A stretch of 48,435 nt of DNA from Hydrogenophaga sp. A37 (GCF_002001205.1 NZ_MUNZ01000063.1:1-48435), one strand, 5' to 3'. Positions 17,392-27,355 are shown, counted from the stretch's first letter. The notes: generated from the sequence alone by a model not told the origin. Made by a program: numbers and translations.

Positions 17392-18108
17392 ATGTTTCCA
17401 CTGTGGATTGCGTTTGTTGTTGCCATCGCCTTGGTGGCGCTCGGTGTCTGGGTGTATCGCCGTTATTTCCGCACGGCGTCCGGACGCGAAGACCGTTACA
17501 CGCCCGAGCGAATCCTCACGCCCGAGCAGGTCGCCATGCTGGACTACCTGTGCGAGACCTTCCCCGATCAGGTGGTCTTGCCCAACATGCCGCTGCGAAA
17601 CATGTTGTCGATCCGGCGCGCCATCGACCGTCAGCGCGCGACCGAGCGGCTGCGCACCCAGAAGGTGGATTTTGTGGTGTGTGACGCCGAGGGGCGTCCG
17701 GTGTTTGCGTTCGACGTGGAGCAATACCACCTGAGCGACGCCAAGGCCAAAGCCCACCAGCTGAAGATGAAGAACCGCATTCTCAAGACGGCGGGGGTGC
17801 GCTTCCTGTTCCTGAAGAACAGCATTCACCGCATGCCCTCGCCCAACGATTTCCGCCGCCAGCTCGACCTGGCCGCCCTGCCCCGGCCCAAGCCACAGGA
17901 CGCGGAACCCCAGGACAGCGCGCGCCAGCGCCTGGAATCCAAGATGTCGGAATACGACACCCTGGCCTACCCCAACACCGGGTTCAAAGAGTCCGAAGTC
18001 ATGGGCCTGAGCGGCCTGATGGGGCTGGGTGAGGCCAAGGCCGACCGCAAGAACGATCTCGACAGCCCGCTGGACAGCCGAACGGAATCGGTCCGCCGGC
18101 GCGCCTGA
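17392..18108 (+). CDS. DUF2726 membrane-anchored protein
   Basis: A 238-aa protein with one N-terminal membrane helix (residues about 3-22, FPLWIAFVVAIALVALGVWV) and a cytosolic DUF2726 domain (about 45-150). The core reads KVDFVVCDAEGRPVFAFDVE followed by Lys-rich KAKAHQLKMKNRILKTAGV; the Asp...Asp/Glu...Lys arrangement recalls restriction-endonuclease-like folds, which is an inference. The tail is charged and probably disordered. An excellent ribosome site (CCGGAGG) precedes the ATG. Flanked by the Lrp gene and convergent glmU, probably transcribed alone. Function not established. Confidence 0.8.
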   Translation: MFPLWIAFVVAIALVALGVWVYRRYFRTASGREDRYTPERILTPEQVAMLDYLCETFPDQVVLPNMPLRNMLSIRRAIDRQRATERLRTQKVDFVVCDAEGRPVFAFDVEQYHLSDAKAKAHQLKMKNRILKTAGVRFLFLKNSIHRMPSPNDFRRQLDLAALPRPKPQDAEPQDSARQRLESKMSEYDTLAYPNTGFKESEVMGLSGLMGLGEAKADRKNDLDSPLDSRTESVRRRA

Positions 18109-18128
18109 GCGCCAGGGCGGATCAGCCT

Positions 18129-19538
18129 TCAGGGCTTTTTCTTCGCGGGGCGCTGCCAGTTCGGTAACACGACCTGTTTGCCGCGCGCCACGCTCAAGGC
18201 CCCCGGCGGCGTGCTTTTGGTGATGGTCGAGCCGCCGCCCACCGTGCCACCCGCGCCAATCGTGACCGGCGCCACCAACACACAGTTGCTGCCCACGTGC
18301 ACATCGGCCTCGATCACCGTGCGGTGCTTGTTGGCCCCGTCGTAGTTGGCCGTGATGCTGCCCGCGCCGTAGTTCACCCGCTCACCCACTGTGGCGTCGC
18401 CCAGGTAGGCCAGGTGGTTGGCCTTGGCGCCGTCGGCCAGGGTGCTGTTTTTGACCTCCACAAAGTTGCCGATGTGCACCTCGCGCCCCAGCTGAGCGCC
18501 CGGGCGCAGCCGGGCAAACGGGCCGATCAGCGCGCCGGCCCCCACGCTCACGCCCAGTTTCTCGCCGTCGATGTGGGTGAAGGGGTGGATCACGGCACCG
18601 TCGTCGATGCGGGCGTTGGCGATCACGCAGTTGGCGCCGATGCGCACACCCGCGCCGAGGCTCACCGCGCCCTCAAACACGCAGTTCACGTCTATGTCCA
18701 CGTCTTGTCCGCAGCTGAGGGTGCCCCGCACATCCAGCCGCGCCGGGTCGGCCAGGCGAACGCCCTGCTCCATCAGCGCCTCGGCCACGCGCCGCTGGTG
18801 CGCGCGCTCCAGCTCGGCGAGCTGCAGCGGGCTGTTGACGCCCGCCACCTGCACTTCGTCGCGGATGCGGTGGGCCTGCACGCTTTGCCCATCGGCCACC
18901 GCGAACTTCACCACGTCGGTCAGGTAGTACTCGCCCTGGGCGTTCTGGTTGTCCAGGCGCGCGAGCCAAGCCCTTAGAAGGGGCGTGGGCACGGCCATGA
19001 TGCCGCTGTAGATCTCGGTGATCGCGCGCTGTGCGTTGGAGGCGTCCTTGTGCTCGACGATGGCCGCCACCGAGCCGTCGGCCGCGCGCACGATGCGCCC
19101 GTAGCCGGTCGGGTTGGCCATGCCGAGCGTCAGCAGGGCCAGGCGCTCGCCGCCGCAGAGGTCCAGCAAGGCTTGCAGCGTCTCGGGTCGCGTGAGCGGC
19201 ACATCGCCCGACAACACCAAGGTCACGCCGTCGTCGGCCAATACCGGCACCGCCTGCTGCACCGCGTGGCCGGTGCCCAGTTGGGGCTCCTGGCGCACAT
19301 ATTGCAACTTCAGCGCATGACCCGACTCCAAGTCCGGTGCGGTCAAGCCCGCCTCCACCTGCTCGGCCCCGTGCCCGGTGATCACCACCACGGAGCGGGC
19401 GGATACCCGGGCCGCCGTATCGATCACGTGCTGGGCCAGTGCGCGCCCTCCCAAACGGTGCAACACTTTGGGCCTGCTGCTTTTCATGCGCGTGCCCTTG
19501 CCGGCCGCCATCACCACCACATCCACAGGGAACGACAT
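18129..19538 (-). CDS. glmU: bifunctional UDP-N-acetylglucosamine diphosphorylase / glucosamine-1-phosphate N-acetyltransferase
   Basis: GlmU (469 aa) carries out the last two steps to UDP-GlcNAc: acetylation of glucosamine-1-phosphate, then uridylylation. The N-terminal domain starts with the nucleotide-binding loop MAAGKGTRMKSSRPKVLH; the C-terminal half is a left-handed beta-helix with hexapeptide repeats (GVRIGANCVIANARIDDGA; YLGDATVGERVNYGAGSITA) and the expected ANYDGANKHRT segment. The ATG at 19538 has AGGAAAGG upstream and removes an unrelated N-terminal extension. Its start codon overlaps, on the opposite strand, the ATG of the DUF6279 gene. Cytosolic and essential in most bacteria. 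Confidence 0.97.
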   Translation of the reverse strand: MSFPVDVVVMAAGKGTRMKSSRPKVLHRLGGRALAQHVIDTAARVSARSVVVITGHGAEQVEAGLTAPDLESGHALKLQYVRQEPQLGTGHAVQQAVPVLADDGVTLVLSGDVPLTRPETLQALLDLCGGERLALLTLGMANPTGYGRIVRAADGSVAAIVEHKDASNAQRAITEIYSGIMAVPTPLLRAWLARLDNQNAQGEYYLTDVVKFAVADGQSVQAHRIRDEVQVAGVNSPLQLAELERAHQRRVAEALMEQGVRLADPARLDVRGTLSCGQDVDIDVNCVFEGAVSLGAGVRIGANCVIANARIDDGAVIHPFTHIDGEKLGVSVGAGALIGPFARLRPGAQLGREVHIGNFVEVKNSTLADGAKANHLAYLGDATVGERVNYGAGSITANYDGANKHRTVIEADVHVGSNCVLVAPVTIGAGGTVGGGSTITKSTPPGALSVARGKQVVLPNWQRPAKKKP

Positions 19539-20463
19539 GAGCACCTTTCCTGAGGCCACACCGGGCCAACGGCCGAAACCGGTCACAAACAAGGGCCGAA
19601 TTATCGCCCGCAGCCTGCTGCTGACCGTGCTGGCGCTGGTGCTCACCGCCTGCAGCGCGGTGCGACTGGCCTACAACCAGGCACCGAGCCTGGGCTACTG
19701 GTGGATCGACGGCTACGCCGATCTGAACGAGGTGCAGACGGGTCAGATGCGACGCGACATCGACACCTTCTTCGCCTGGCACCGGAGCAGCGAGCTGCCG
19801 TCCTACATCAACCGCCTGCAGCAATGGCAGCAGCTCGCCGCCGCCGACAGCAACCCCGATCTCGCCTGCGTGCAGTTCACGCAGCTGCAAACGGCCTACC
19901 TGCGCATGATCGACCGTGCCCTGGAGCCCATGGCCAAGCTCGCCATCACCCTCTCACCGACCCAACTGCAACACATGCAACGCCGCTATGCCAAAGGCAA
20001 CAAGGAGTTCGAGGCGGACTATGTGCGCGTGAGCGCTGAAGAGCGAATCAACAACCTGCTGGAGCGCGCCACCGACCGCTACGAAACACTGTATGGCGAC
20101 CTGAACGACGCCCAGCTCAAGCTGCTGCGCGATCGCATCCGGCAGTCCCCGTTCGACGGTCCGCGGGTCCACGCCGAGCGGCTGCGGCGCCAGTCCGACC
20201 TGCTGAAGACGCTGCGCGAGCTGCAAGCCGAACGCAGCGTCACGCCTGCGATGGCGGTGACTGCGTTGCGCGGCTGGCATGACCGTGTCATGGAATCGCC
20301 CACACCCGGCTTCCCGGCCTACAGCGACGCGCTGGTGCGCAGCGGTTGCGAGCAATTTGCCGCCCTGCACAACACCACCACCGCCGAGCAGAGAGCCCAC
20401 GCGGTGCGCGTGCTCAAGGACTACGAAACCGACCTGCGCGCGCTGACCGCCGAACAGCACTGA
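19537..20463 (+). CDS. DUF6279 family lipoprotein
   Basis: A 308-aa predicted lipoprotein: basic N-region, hydrophobic stretch (RSLLLTVLALVLTAC) and lipobox Cys at residue 39. After it comes YNQAPSLGYWWIDGYADL, the hallmark I associate with DUF6279, then a mostly alpha-helical, charged body. Function unknown; it should sit at the periplasmic face of a membrane. The ATG at 19537-19539 shares two bases with the glmU ATG on the other strand and has AGGGAA upstream. No later start would leave a usable signal peptide. Its promoter must therefore lie inside the beginning of glmU. Confidence 0.8.
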   Translation: MSTFPEATPGQRPKPVTNKGRIIARSLLLTVLALVLTACSAVRLAYNQAPSLGYWWIDGYADLNEVQTGQMRRDIDTFFAWHRSSELPSYINRLQQWQQLAAADSNPDLACVQFTQLQTAYLRMIDRALEPMAKLAITLSPTQLQHMQRRYAKGNKEFEADYVRVSAEERINNLLERATDRYETLYGDLNDAQLKLLRDRIRQSPFDGPRVHAERLRRQSDLLKTLRELQAERSVTPAMAVTALRGWHDRVMESPTPGFPAYSDALVRSGCEQFAALHNTTTAEQRAHAVRVLKDYETDLRALTAEQH

Positions 20464-20465
20464 AT

Positions 20466-20538
20466 TGAAGCCCCCCCGCAGCGCTTCGCGCTACCCCCCA
20501 GGGGGCGGCACTGGCCGTCCGGCAAAGCCGGCCCGGGG
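20466..20538. repeat. GC-rich intergenic repeat, copy A
   Basis: A REP-like element following the DUF6279 stop: GAAGC plus a C-run, a GCGCTTCGCGC hairpin, CCCCCCAGGGGG, then a GGCCGTCCGGCAAAGCCGGC stem. Its second half is nearly identical to the copy at 47806-47900. It may act as a transcript-end structure. Confidence 0.7.
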
Positions 20539-20643
20539 TGCCACCGTATGTCCAGCCCAGGCACCAGTCTGGGCACCCCGGCCTGCTGTTCTGGTGCACG
20601 TGATCGCGCAAGCAAGGCCGCGCGCACAAGTCTGGCGCACATA

Positions 20644-20657
20644 TCTTGCATACAAGA
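20644..20657. promoter_or_regulatory. candidate GntR operator
   Basis: TCTTG-CATA-CAAGA, a 5-base inverted repeat, lies about 40 bases before the GntR start codon. Its shape and size fit sites of FadR/VanR-type GntR regulators, so autoregulation together with the downstream transporter is likely. Confidence 0.5.
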
Positions 20658-20697
20658 CCTGCATGGCGCTGGCACGCTTTTCGCAAGCTGCCCTGTC

Positions 20698-21441
20698 ATG
20701 GTCAGTTCCACCGACATCGCCCAACGCATCATCGAAGCCGTGCTCGCGCAGCGCCTGGCTCCCGGCACGCGCCTGGGTGAACAAAACCTCTCGCTGCTGT
20801 TCGACTGCAGCCGCACGCTCGTGCGCGAGGCGCTGGTGCGCCTGGCCGCGCGCGGCATCGTCACCGTCAGTTCGCGCCGCGGCTGGTTCGTCGTTCAACC
20901 TTCGCATGAGGAAGCGCGCGAAGCCTTCGAGGCTCGCCGCGTCATCGAAACCGGTCTGATCCGCCGCACCGGCGCTATGGACAAGGGCACCATCAAGCGG
21001 CTCAAGCAACACCTGAAACAGGAACAGGACGCGCTCAAGGGCGACGACGTCGGTCACCGCAGCTACCTGCTTGGCGACTTCCATGTGTGCCTGGCCGAAT
21101 GCCTGGGCAACCAGCTGCTGGCCGACACGCTGCGCGACTTCACCGCGCGCACCACGCTGATCGCCATGCTCTACCAGTCCACGCACGACGCGGTGCAGTC
21201 GTGTCAGGACCACGTGGCCATCGTCGATGCACTGAGCCGTGGCGACACCGCCCTGGCCGAACGCCTGATGGAAGAACACATCGGCCAGGTGCAGGCCGCC
21301 CTGCGCCTGGCCCCGGCGGACGACCCGCTGGCCGACCTGCGCCAGGCACTCGCCCCGGTGCGCACCGCCCCATCACCCAAGCTGTCCGCCAAAGACACCC
21401 CTCAACCCCCCGCTGAAACCTACCTAGGAGCCCTGCTGTGA
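20698..21441 (+). CDS. GntR family regulator (FadR/FCD subfamily) of the amino acid transporter
   Basis: A 247-aa regulator. The N-terminal winged helix (about residues 1-70) reads IAQRIIEAVLAQRLAPGTRL ... CSRTLVREALVRLAARGIVT; the C-terminal FCD domain (about 80-215) is all-helical, with metal-ligand-like residues in GDFHVCLAE, and in DHVAIVDAL followed by EEHI. The ATG at 20698 is chosen because an upstream ATG (20548) would add 50 residues translated through repeat DNA. Its stop overlaps the GTG of the binding-protein gene, so it heads the transporter operon. It probably represses that operon until a substrate binds the FCD pocket. Confidence 0.9.
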   Translation: MVSSTDIAQRIIEAVLAQRLAPGTRLGEQNLSLLFDCSRTLVREALVRLAARGIVTVSSRRGWFVVQPSHEEAREAFEARRVIETGLIRRTGAMDKGTIKRLKQHLKQEQDALKGDDVGHRSYLLGDFHVCLAECLGNQLLADTLRDFTARTTLIAMLYQSTHDAVQSCQDHVAIVDALSRGDTALAERLMEEHIGQVQAALRLAPADDPLADLRQALAPVRTAPSPKLSAKDTPQPPAETYLGALL

Positions 21442-22232
21442 TCACCAACAAACGCGCCTTCATCGCCTCCACCATCGCGCTCGCCTCGCTGGCCACCACC
21501 GGCCTCGCCACGGCCCAGACCGCGCTGGACGACGTGATGAAGTCCAAGTCCATCAAGATCGCCATCCCGACCGACTTCCCGCCCTATGGCTTCGTCGGCA
21601 CCGACCTTCAGCCCCAGGGCCTGGACGTGGACATGGCCAAACTGATCGCCGCCAAGCTCGGCACCAAGGTGGAACTGGTGCCCGTGACCAGCGCCAACCG
21701 CATTCCCTACCTGCAAACCCGCAAGGCCGATCTGGTGATCTCCACGCTGGGCAAGAACCCCGAGCGCCTGGCGGTGATCGACTTCACCGTCGCCTACTCG
21801 CCCTTCTTCCAGGCGGTGTTCGCCGCCAAGTCCCTGCCACTCGCTTCGTTCGCCGATCTGGCCGGCAAATCGGTCGGTGTGACGCGCGGCGCCATCGAAG
21901 ACCAGGAGCTCACCAAGCTCGCGCCGCCCACGACCGACATCAAGCGGTTCGAAGACAACAACGGCACCGTCTCGGCCTTCGTCTCGGGCCAGGTGCAGGT
22001 GATCGCCACCGGCGCGTCGGTGGCCGGCAACCTGATGGCACGCAACCCGCAGCTGGGCACCGAATACAAGCTGCTGCTGAAAGACAGCCCCAACTTCATC
22101 GGCGTGGCAAAGGGTGAAGACGCGTTGCGCACCAAGGTCAACGAGGTCATCCTCGCTGCCAAGAAGGCGGGCGAGCTCGATGTGATGGCGAAGAAATGGC
22201 TCGGCCGCCCGGCCGGCACGCTGCCTGAGTAA
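21438..22232 (+). CDS. polar amino acid ABC transporter substrate-binding protein
   Basis: A 264-aa periplasmic binding protein with a Sec signal peptide (cleavage after LATAQ, about residue 27) and the family-3 solute-binding fold: IKIAIPTDFPPYGFVGTD, GLDVDMAKLIAAKLG, RKADLVISTLGKNPERL and LAGKSVGVTRGAIED. It begins with GTG, overlapping the GntR stop (GTGA), with TAGGAG eight bases upstream, so translation is coupled. It delivers an amino acid or similar polar solute to the two permeases downstream. The exact ligand is not visible. Confidence 0.92.
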   Translation: MITNKRAFIASTIALASLATTGLATAQTALDDVMKSKSIKIAIPTDFPPYGFVGTDLQPQGLDVDMAKLIAAKLGTKVELVPVTSANRIPYLQTRKADLVISTLGKNPERLAVIDFTVAYSPFFQAVFAAKSLPLASFADLAGKSVGVTRGAIEDQELTKLAPPTTDIKRFEDNNGTVSAFVSGQVQVIATGASVAGNLMARNPQLGTEYKLLLKDSPNFIGVAKGEDALRTKVNEVILAAKKAGELDVMAKKWLGRPAGTLPE

Positions 22233-22233
22233 T

Positions 22234-22327
22234 GAAGCCCCCACGCTCCGCCGCTGCGCGGGTCGCTGCCCCCCGAGGGGGCTGGTTGCGCCTTGGGAGC
22301 GGCCCGGCGGCGCAACCGCCGCGCCTG
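22234..22327. repeat. GC-rich intergenic repeat, copy B
   Basis: A variant of the family repeat inside the transporter operon, between the binding protein and first permease: GAAGCCCCCACGCTCCGC, CCCCCCGAGGGGG, then a long stem-forming GGCGGCGCAACCGCCGCGCC. A stable hairpin here could protect the upstream message and give excess binding protein over permease. Confidence 0.65.
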
Positions 22328-22354
22328 CCCCGCTAACACATTGGAGGAATCCGG

Positions 22355-23032
22355 ATGCGCATCGAATTCGATTTCCTGGCCGTGCTGGCCCAGTGGCCGC
22401 TGCTGATCCACGGCGTGCTGTGGACGCTGGGCCTGACGGCGGTTTCGGCCGTGCTCGGCCTGCTGCTGGGCGTGGCCTGCGCCTGGTCGCGCAGCCACGG
22501 TCCGGTGTGGCTGCGCTGGGTGGTGGGCACCTATGTGGAGCTGATCCGCAACACCCCCTTCATCGTGCAACTGTTCTTCGTGTTCTTCGGCCTGCCGGCG
22601 GCGGGCGTGAAGCTCACGCCCGAGATCGCCTCGGTGATCGCGATGGTGGTCAACCTCGGGGCGTATGCGGCCGAGATCGTGCGTGCCGGCATCGAGGCCA
22701 CACCCAAAGGCCAGTTTGAAGCGGCGGCCAGCCTGGCGCTCAGCAAGGCGCAGACCTTTGTGCACGTGGTGCTGCCGCCCGCGCTGCGCAAGGTGTGGCC
22801 GGCGCTCACCAGCCAGATCATCATCGTGATGCTGGGCTCGGCGGTGTGCGGGCAGATCGCCACCGAAGAGCTGAGCTACGCGGCCAACCTGATCCAGAGC
22901 CGCAACTTCCGCGCGTTCGAGGCCTTCATCATCGCCACCGGCATCTACCTGCTGCTGTCGATGGGCGTGCGCGCCCTGCTCAACTGGGCCGGCCCGCGCT
23001 TCATCTTTGGACGGGGAGGTGCCCGTGGTTGA
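22355..23032 (+). CDS. amino acid ABC transporter permease 1
   Basis: A 225-aa HisM/GlnP-type inner-membrane permease. Hydrophobic segments start at residue about 15 (LLIHGVLWTLGLTAVSAVLG), and YVELIRNTPFIVQLFFVFFG is typical of this family. The EAA loop that docks the ATPase reads EAAASLALSKAQTFVHVVLP (about 125-150). A strong GGAGG precedes the ATG. Its end overlaps the second permease start by eight bases; together they should form the heterodimeric channel. Confidence 0.92.
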   Translation: MRIEFDFLAVLAQWPLLIHGVLWTLGLTAVSAVLGLLLGVACAWSRSHGPVWLRWVVGTYVELIRNTPFIVQLFFVFFGLPAAGVKLTPEIASVIAMVVNLGAYAAEIVRAGIEATPKGQFEAAASLALSKAQTFVHVVLPPALRKVWPALTSQIIIVMLGSAVCGQIATEELSYAANLIQSRNFRAFEAFIIATGIYLLLSMGVRALLNWAGPRFIFGRGGARG

Positions 23033-23661
23033 TTTCTCCCTCTGGGACATCCTGCGCAACCTGCTGCTGGCCGCGCGCTGGACGGTGGCGCTCTCACTGA
23101 TCGCCTTCGTTGGCGGCGGGCTCGTGGGCATGGCGTTGCTGGTGGCGCGCACCGCGCGCTGGCCGGGCGCCGAGCGCTTCGTGGCCGGCTACGTGCAGCT
23201 CTTTCAGGGCACGCCGTTGCTGATGCAACTCTTCCTCGCCTACTTCGGGCTCGCGCTGTTCGGCGTGGACACCTCGGCCTGGGTCTCGGCGGCGCTGGCG
23301 CTCACGCTCTACACCAGCGCCTTCCTGTGCGAGATCTGGCGCGGCTGCGTGGCGGCCGTGCCCAAGGGTCAGTGGGAAGCGGCGCAGAGCCTGGCGCTGA
23401 GCTTCGCCGAGCAGCTGCGTTACGTCGTGCTGCCGCAAGCCACACGCATCGCCATCGCGCCCACCGTGGGCTTCCTGGTGCAGGTGATCAAGGGCACGGC
23501 GCTGGCCTCGGTGATCGGTTTCGTGGAGCTCACCAAGGCCGGCACCATGATCACCAACGCCACCTTCCAGCCCTTCCTGGTGTACGCCTGTGTGGCCTTG
23601 ATGTACTTCGCGCTGTGCTTCCCCGTGAGCCTCACCGCTCGCTCTCTCGAAAGGAAGATGA

Positions 23662-23675
<14 letters not shown>
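23025..23675 (+). CDS. amino acid ABC transporter permease 2
   Basis: A 216-aa partner of permease 1, with YVQLFQGTPLLMQLFLAYFG and the EAA loop EAAQSLALSFAEQLRYVVLP. The GTG at 23025 is preceded by GGGAGG and gives a normal N-terminus (VDFSLWDILRNLLLAARWTV); a TTG at 23007 would add six residues. It overlaps permease 1 upstream and the ATPase gene downstream, a compact coupled operon. Confidence 0.9.
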
Positions 23676-24439
<764 letters not shown>

Positions 24440-24450
<11 letters not shown>

Positions 24451-25729
24451 ACCACGCCCACACCATCCCCAGAGAGAGCAGCGTCACCGGCAGGCCGGTG
24501 AGCAAGTGGCGTTTCCAGTCGAGCACGATGCCCTCCTTGGCCGCGAGGTCGGCCACGATAAGGTTGGCGATCGAGCCCACCAGCAGCAGGTTGCCGGCGA
24601 AGGTGCTCACCAGTGCCAGCAGCACGCCGGCCTGCTGCGGGTCGGCGCCCAGGTGCGGCAACATCAGCATGACGGCCGGCACGTTGGACACCAGGTTGGA
24701 CAGCAGCACGCCCACCACCACCAGCGCACCGGGGTCGCTCAGGTGAACACCCTGGGTGGCCAGCCAGGCCACAGCCTGCGCAGAGAGCCCGGTCTGCTCA
24801 AACGCGTGGTTCACCACGAACAGGCCGATGAAGAGCAACAGCAAGGGCCAGTCCACGGAGCCGATCACGTCGGCCGAGTGGAATCGGCGGCTGAGCAACA
24901 ACACGCCCGCGCCCACCAGCGCCGCCACGTCGCGCGGCCAGTCGGTGAACAGAAACACCACCATCAACACCGCGGCCACCACGAGGCCTTTGGCCGTCTG
25001 CCAGCGGTTGAACAGCTCGTCGTCCGTGCTCACCGGGGTCGCCACCGGCCCTGCCGTCTCAGGCGCCCCGGCCCGCGCACCCGGCCCGTAGGCCAGCCAC
25101 AGCCAGAGCAGCGCGAGGCTGACGCCCACCGGCGCCAGTGCCTGGCGCGCGTGGTCGGCAAAGTGCAGCTGCAGCACCGAGCCGATCAGCATGTTCTGCG
25201 GGTTGCCGATCAGTGTGGCGGCCGAGCCGATGTTGGCCGCGCAGGCCAGCCCGATCAGGAACGGGATCGGGTTCAGCCCGCGCTGCAGGCACAGGCGCGC
25301 GACCACCGGCGTCATGGCCAGACAGACGATGTCGTTGGAGAAGATGGCCGACAACGCACCCGACACCGCGATCAGCGCCGCCAGCAAGCCCGCACGCGAG
25401 AGCGGCATGGCGCCCACGCGGCGCGTGACCTCGGTGTAGAAGCCGCCCAGGCGCATCTGCGCCGACACCACCATGAAGGCGAACAGCAGCACGATGGTGG
25501 GCAGGTCCACCGAGCGAGCCGCGTCTTCCAGCGGCATGCCCGTGAGCGCGATCACCGCGATGGCACCCAGCAGCGCCACCCCCGAACGGTCCAGCTTCAG
25601 GCGCGGCAGACCGCCGAGGAACATGCCCAGGTAGACCGTGGCAAACACGGCGACAACGCCCCAGTGGGCGGGTGTGGAAGGGGCGAAAGGCACAGGCGGG
25701 AGCAGAAAAGCTACAGATGGATACACCAT
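24440..25729 (-). CDS. SLC13/ArsB-type anion permease
   Basis: A 429-aa integral membrane protein with about 11-12 hydrophobic segments in two similar halves, each with the family's conserved asparagine-rich turn: SAIFSNDIVCLAMTPVV in the first and LLSNLVSNVPAVMLMLPHL in the second. ANIGSAATLIGNPQNMLIGS is characteristic of the ion-transporter superfamily that includes ArsB, NhaD and SLC13. I cannot tell its substrate (dicarboxylate, sulfate, arsenite or Na+). Alternative start: GTG at 25753. Neither start has a good ribosome site. No ars genes lie near it, which weakens an arsenite role. Confidence 0.8.
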
Positions 25730-25801
25730 TGTCGGGGCAACTCGGTAGATCACCCCGGGTGAATCGGATTACCATCATCCTTCAACGATCCGGGAGCACA
25801 C

Positions 25802-26224
25802 ATGACATCCACCCACAAGAACCTCACCTTCTCGAAATTCCTGCTGGCCAGCTTCGTGGCGCTGGCACTCACGGGCTGCCTGCCTGTGCCCATCTTTGAA
25901 GTCACGCCGAGCACCGCGCGAGCGGGCACCGAGCTGACGTTCGACGCTTCGGGTTCGATCGTCTCCAACATGCCAGAAGACAATATCGCGGTCGGCTGGT
26001 CATGGAAATTCGGCGACGGTGAAACCGCCAAAGGCGAGGTGGTGACCCACACCTATGAGAAGGCGGGCACCTACACGATCGAACTCACCGTGACCGACAG
26101 TGCCGGGCGCGAAGCCACCGTGACCGAGCCGCTGACGGTGAAGGAAGCGCTGGCCACCAGCACGACCGACACGACCACCGATACAGAATCAGACACATCC
26201 ACCACGACGACCGTCACCCCATAG
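25802..26224 (+). CDS. PKD-domain lipoprotein
   Basis: A 140-aa small lipoprotein. The signal peptide ends LASFVALALTGC with the lipobox Cys at residue 26. Residues about 29-113 form one PKD domain, recognised by VGWSWKFGDGE, then VTHTYEKAGTYTIELTVTD. The tail is a Thr/Ser/Asp-rich linker of about 30 residues, likely disordered. GGGAG precedes the ATG. A perfect terminator follows, so it is a single-gene unit. It may mediate protein or polysaccharide contact at the envelope. Confidence 0.8.
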   Translation: MTSTHKNLTFSKFLLASFVALALTGCLPVPIFEVTPSTARAGTELTFDASGSIVSNMPEDNIAVGWSWKFGDGETAKGEVVTHTYEKAGTYTIELTVTDSAGREATVTEPLTVKEALATSTTDTTTDTESDTSTTTTVTP

Positions 26225-26255
26225 AGGCGTCTTCCCCGCCCGCTCAGGCTGGCAT

Positions 26256-26289
26256 CAACAAAAAACCCGCCGTGGCGGGTTTTTTGTTG
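26256..26289. terminator. bidirectional intrinsic terminator
   Basis: Perfect 16-base arms (CAACAAAAAACCCGCC and its complement) meet around a two-base centre, with an A-run on one side and a T-run on the other. It ends both the PKD lipoprotein gene and the convergent MBL gene. Confidence 0.92.
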
Positions 26290-26307
26290 CGCAAAAAGCG
26301 GTGCAGT

Positions 26308-27297
26308 TCAGCCCTGCAGCGACTTCCACATCTCCATGTCGCGCTCGGCCGTCCAGATGCGCGGGTTCTTAATGCCGCTGGCTTCGTCGTAGGCACGGCT
26401 CACGTCAAACGGCAGGCAGTGTTCGTAGATGAACACCTGGCCGAACACCGGGTCCATGGTCTTGCGGGTGTGGGCCATGGCGGCCTTCAGGTCCATGCCG
26501 GCGGCAGCGGCTTCCTTGCCGGCCGCGAACAGCGTGGTCACCCAGCGCTTCGTGTAGTCCAGCGCCTTGTTCACGTCGGCATTGCCCTTCATGGCTTCGC
26601 CGCGACCGGGCACGATGAACTCGGCATTCAGTGAGCGCAAGGCTTCCAGCGTTGCCGGCCACTCTTCAAGCTGGGCGTCACCGGTGTAGACGCCGGCTTC
26701 GTATTCGACCAGGTCACCGCTGAACAGCACCTTTTCTTCTTCCACCCAGGCGATGGTGTCGCCGCGTGTGTGGCCATGGCCCGGGCTCCAGATCTGGACC
26801 ACCACACCGCCGAGGTTGATCGACAGCTTGCCGGGCACCTCGCCTTTGACCGGGTCTCCGCCACCAATCACCATGGTCGGCCAGGTCAGGCCCGGCACCG
26901 AGTCGGCACCGCGGAACAGGCGCGGGAAGCGCTCCATCTCGCTCTGCATGTCCTGCGCACCGCGCTCCTGGATCAGCTCCAGCGTGCCCTGGCTGGCGAT
27001 GATCTCGGTCGCGCCTTCGATGAAGTAGGCGCTGGCGCCGAGCACGCGCACCGCGTGGTAGTGCGTGAGCAGCACGTACTTGATCGGCTTCTGGGAGACG
27101 GTGCGGATCTGCTTGATCAGGTCGCGCGCCATGGCCGGTGTGGCGGTGGCGTCGCTGACCATGATGAATTCGTCGCCGATGATCACACCCGAGTTCGGGT
27201 CGCCCTCGGCGGTGTAGGCCCAGCAGTGCGCGCTGAGCTGTTCGAAAGTGATCTTTTTGTCGGCCAGGTCGGCCTGGGAGGCGAAGGCTTTGCTCAT
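26308..27297 (-). CDS. MBL-fold protein with incomplete metal site
   Basis: A 329-aa metallo-beta-lactamase-fold protein. Where a standard member has HxHxDH this one has H79-Y-H81-A-V83-R84; GHTRGD (H176) and FSGDLVEYEAG (D195) are present, but the usual PGHG is PGRG (R232). Thus the first-site ligands (two His, one His) and bridging Asp remain while all three second-site ligands are replaced. It may bind a single metal or have lost hydrolytic activity. The ATG at 27297 has AGGAG seven bases upstream. It is downstream of, and probably controlled by, the adjacent TetR gene. Substrate unknown. Confidence 0.8.
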   Translation of the reverse strand: MSKAFASQADLADKKITFEQLSAHCWAYTAEGDPNSGVIIGDEFIMVSDATATPAMARDLIKQIRTVSQKPIKYVLLTHYHAVRVLGASAYFIEGATEIIASQGTLELIQERGAQDMQSEMERFPRLFRGADSVPGLTWPTMVIGGGDPVKGEVPGKLSINLGGVVVQIWSPGHGHTRGDTIAWVEEEKVLFSGDLVEYEAGVYTGDAQLEEWPATLEALRSLNAEFIVPGRGEAMKGNADVNKALDYTKRWVTTLFAAGKEAAAAGMDLKAAMAHTRKTMDPVFGQVFIYEHCLPFDVSRAYDEASGIKNPRIWTAERDMEMWKSLQG

Positions 27298-27355
27298 GGG
27301 AGTCTCCTGTGTGTGGGGGTTGGCCGCGCAGATCGGCAACCTGGCAGATTTTAAC

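Noticed and set aside
20548..20697. Longer N-terminus for the GntR protein
   Set aside because: The added 50 residues would be translated from repeat and operator DNA and resemble no known domain.
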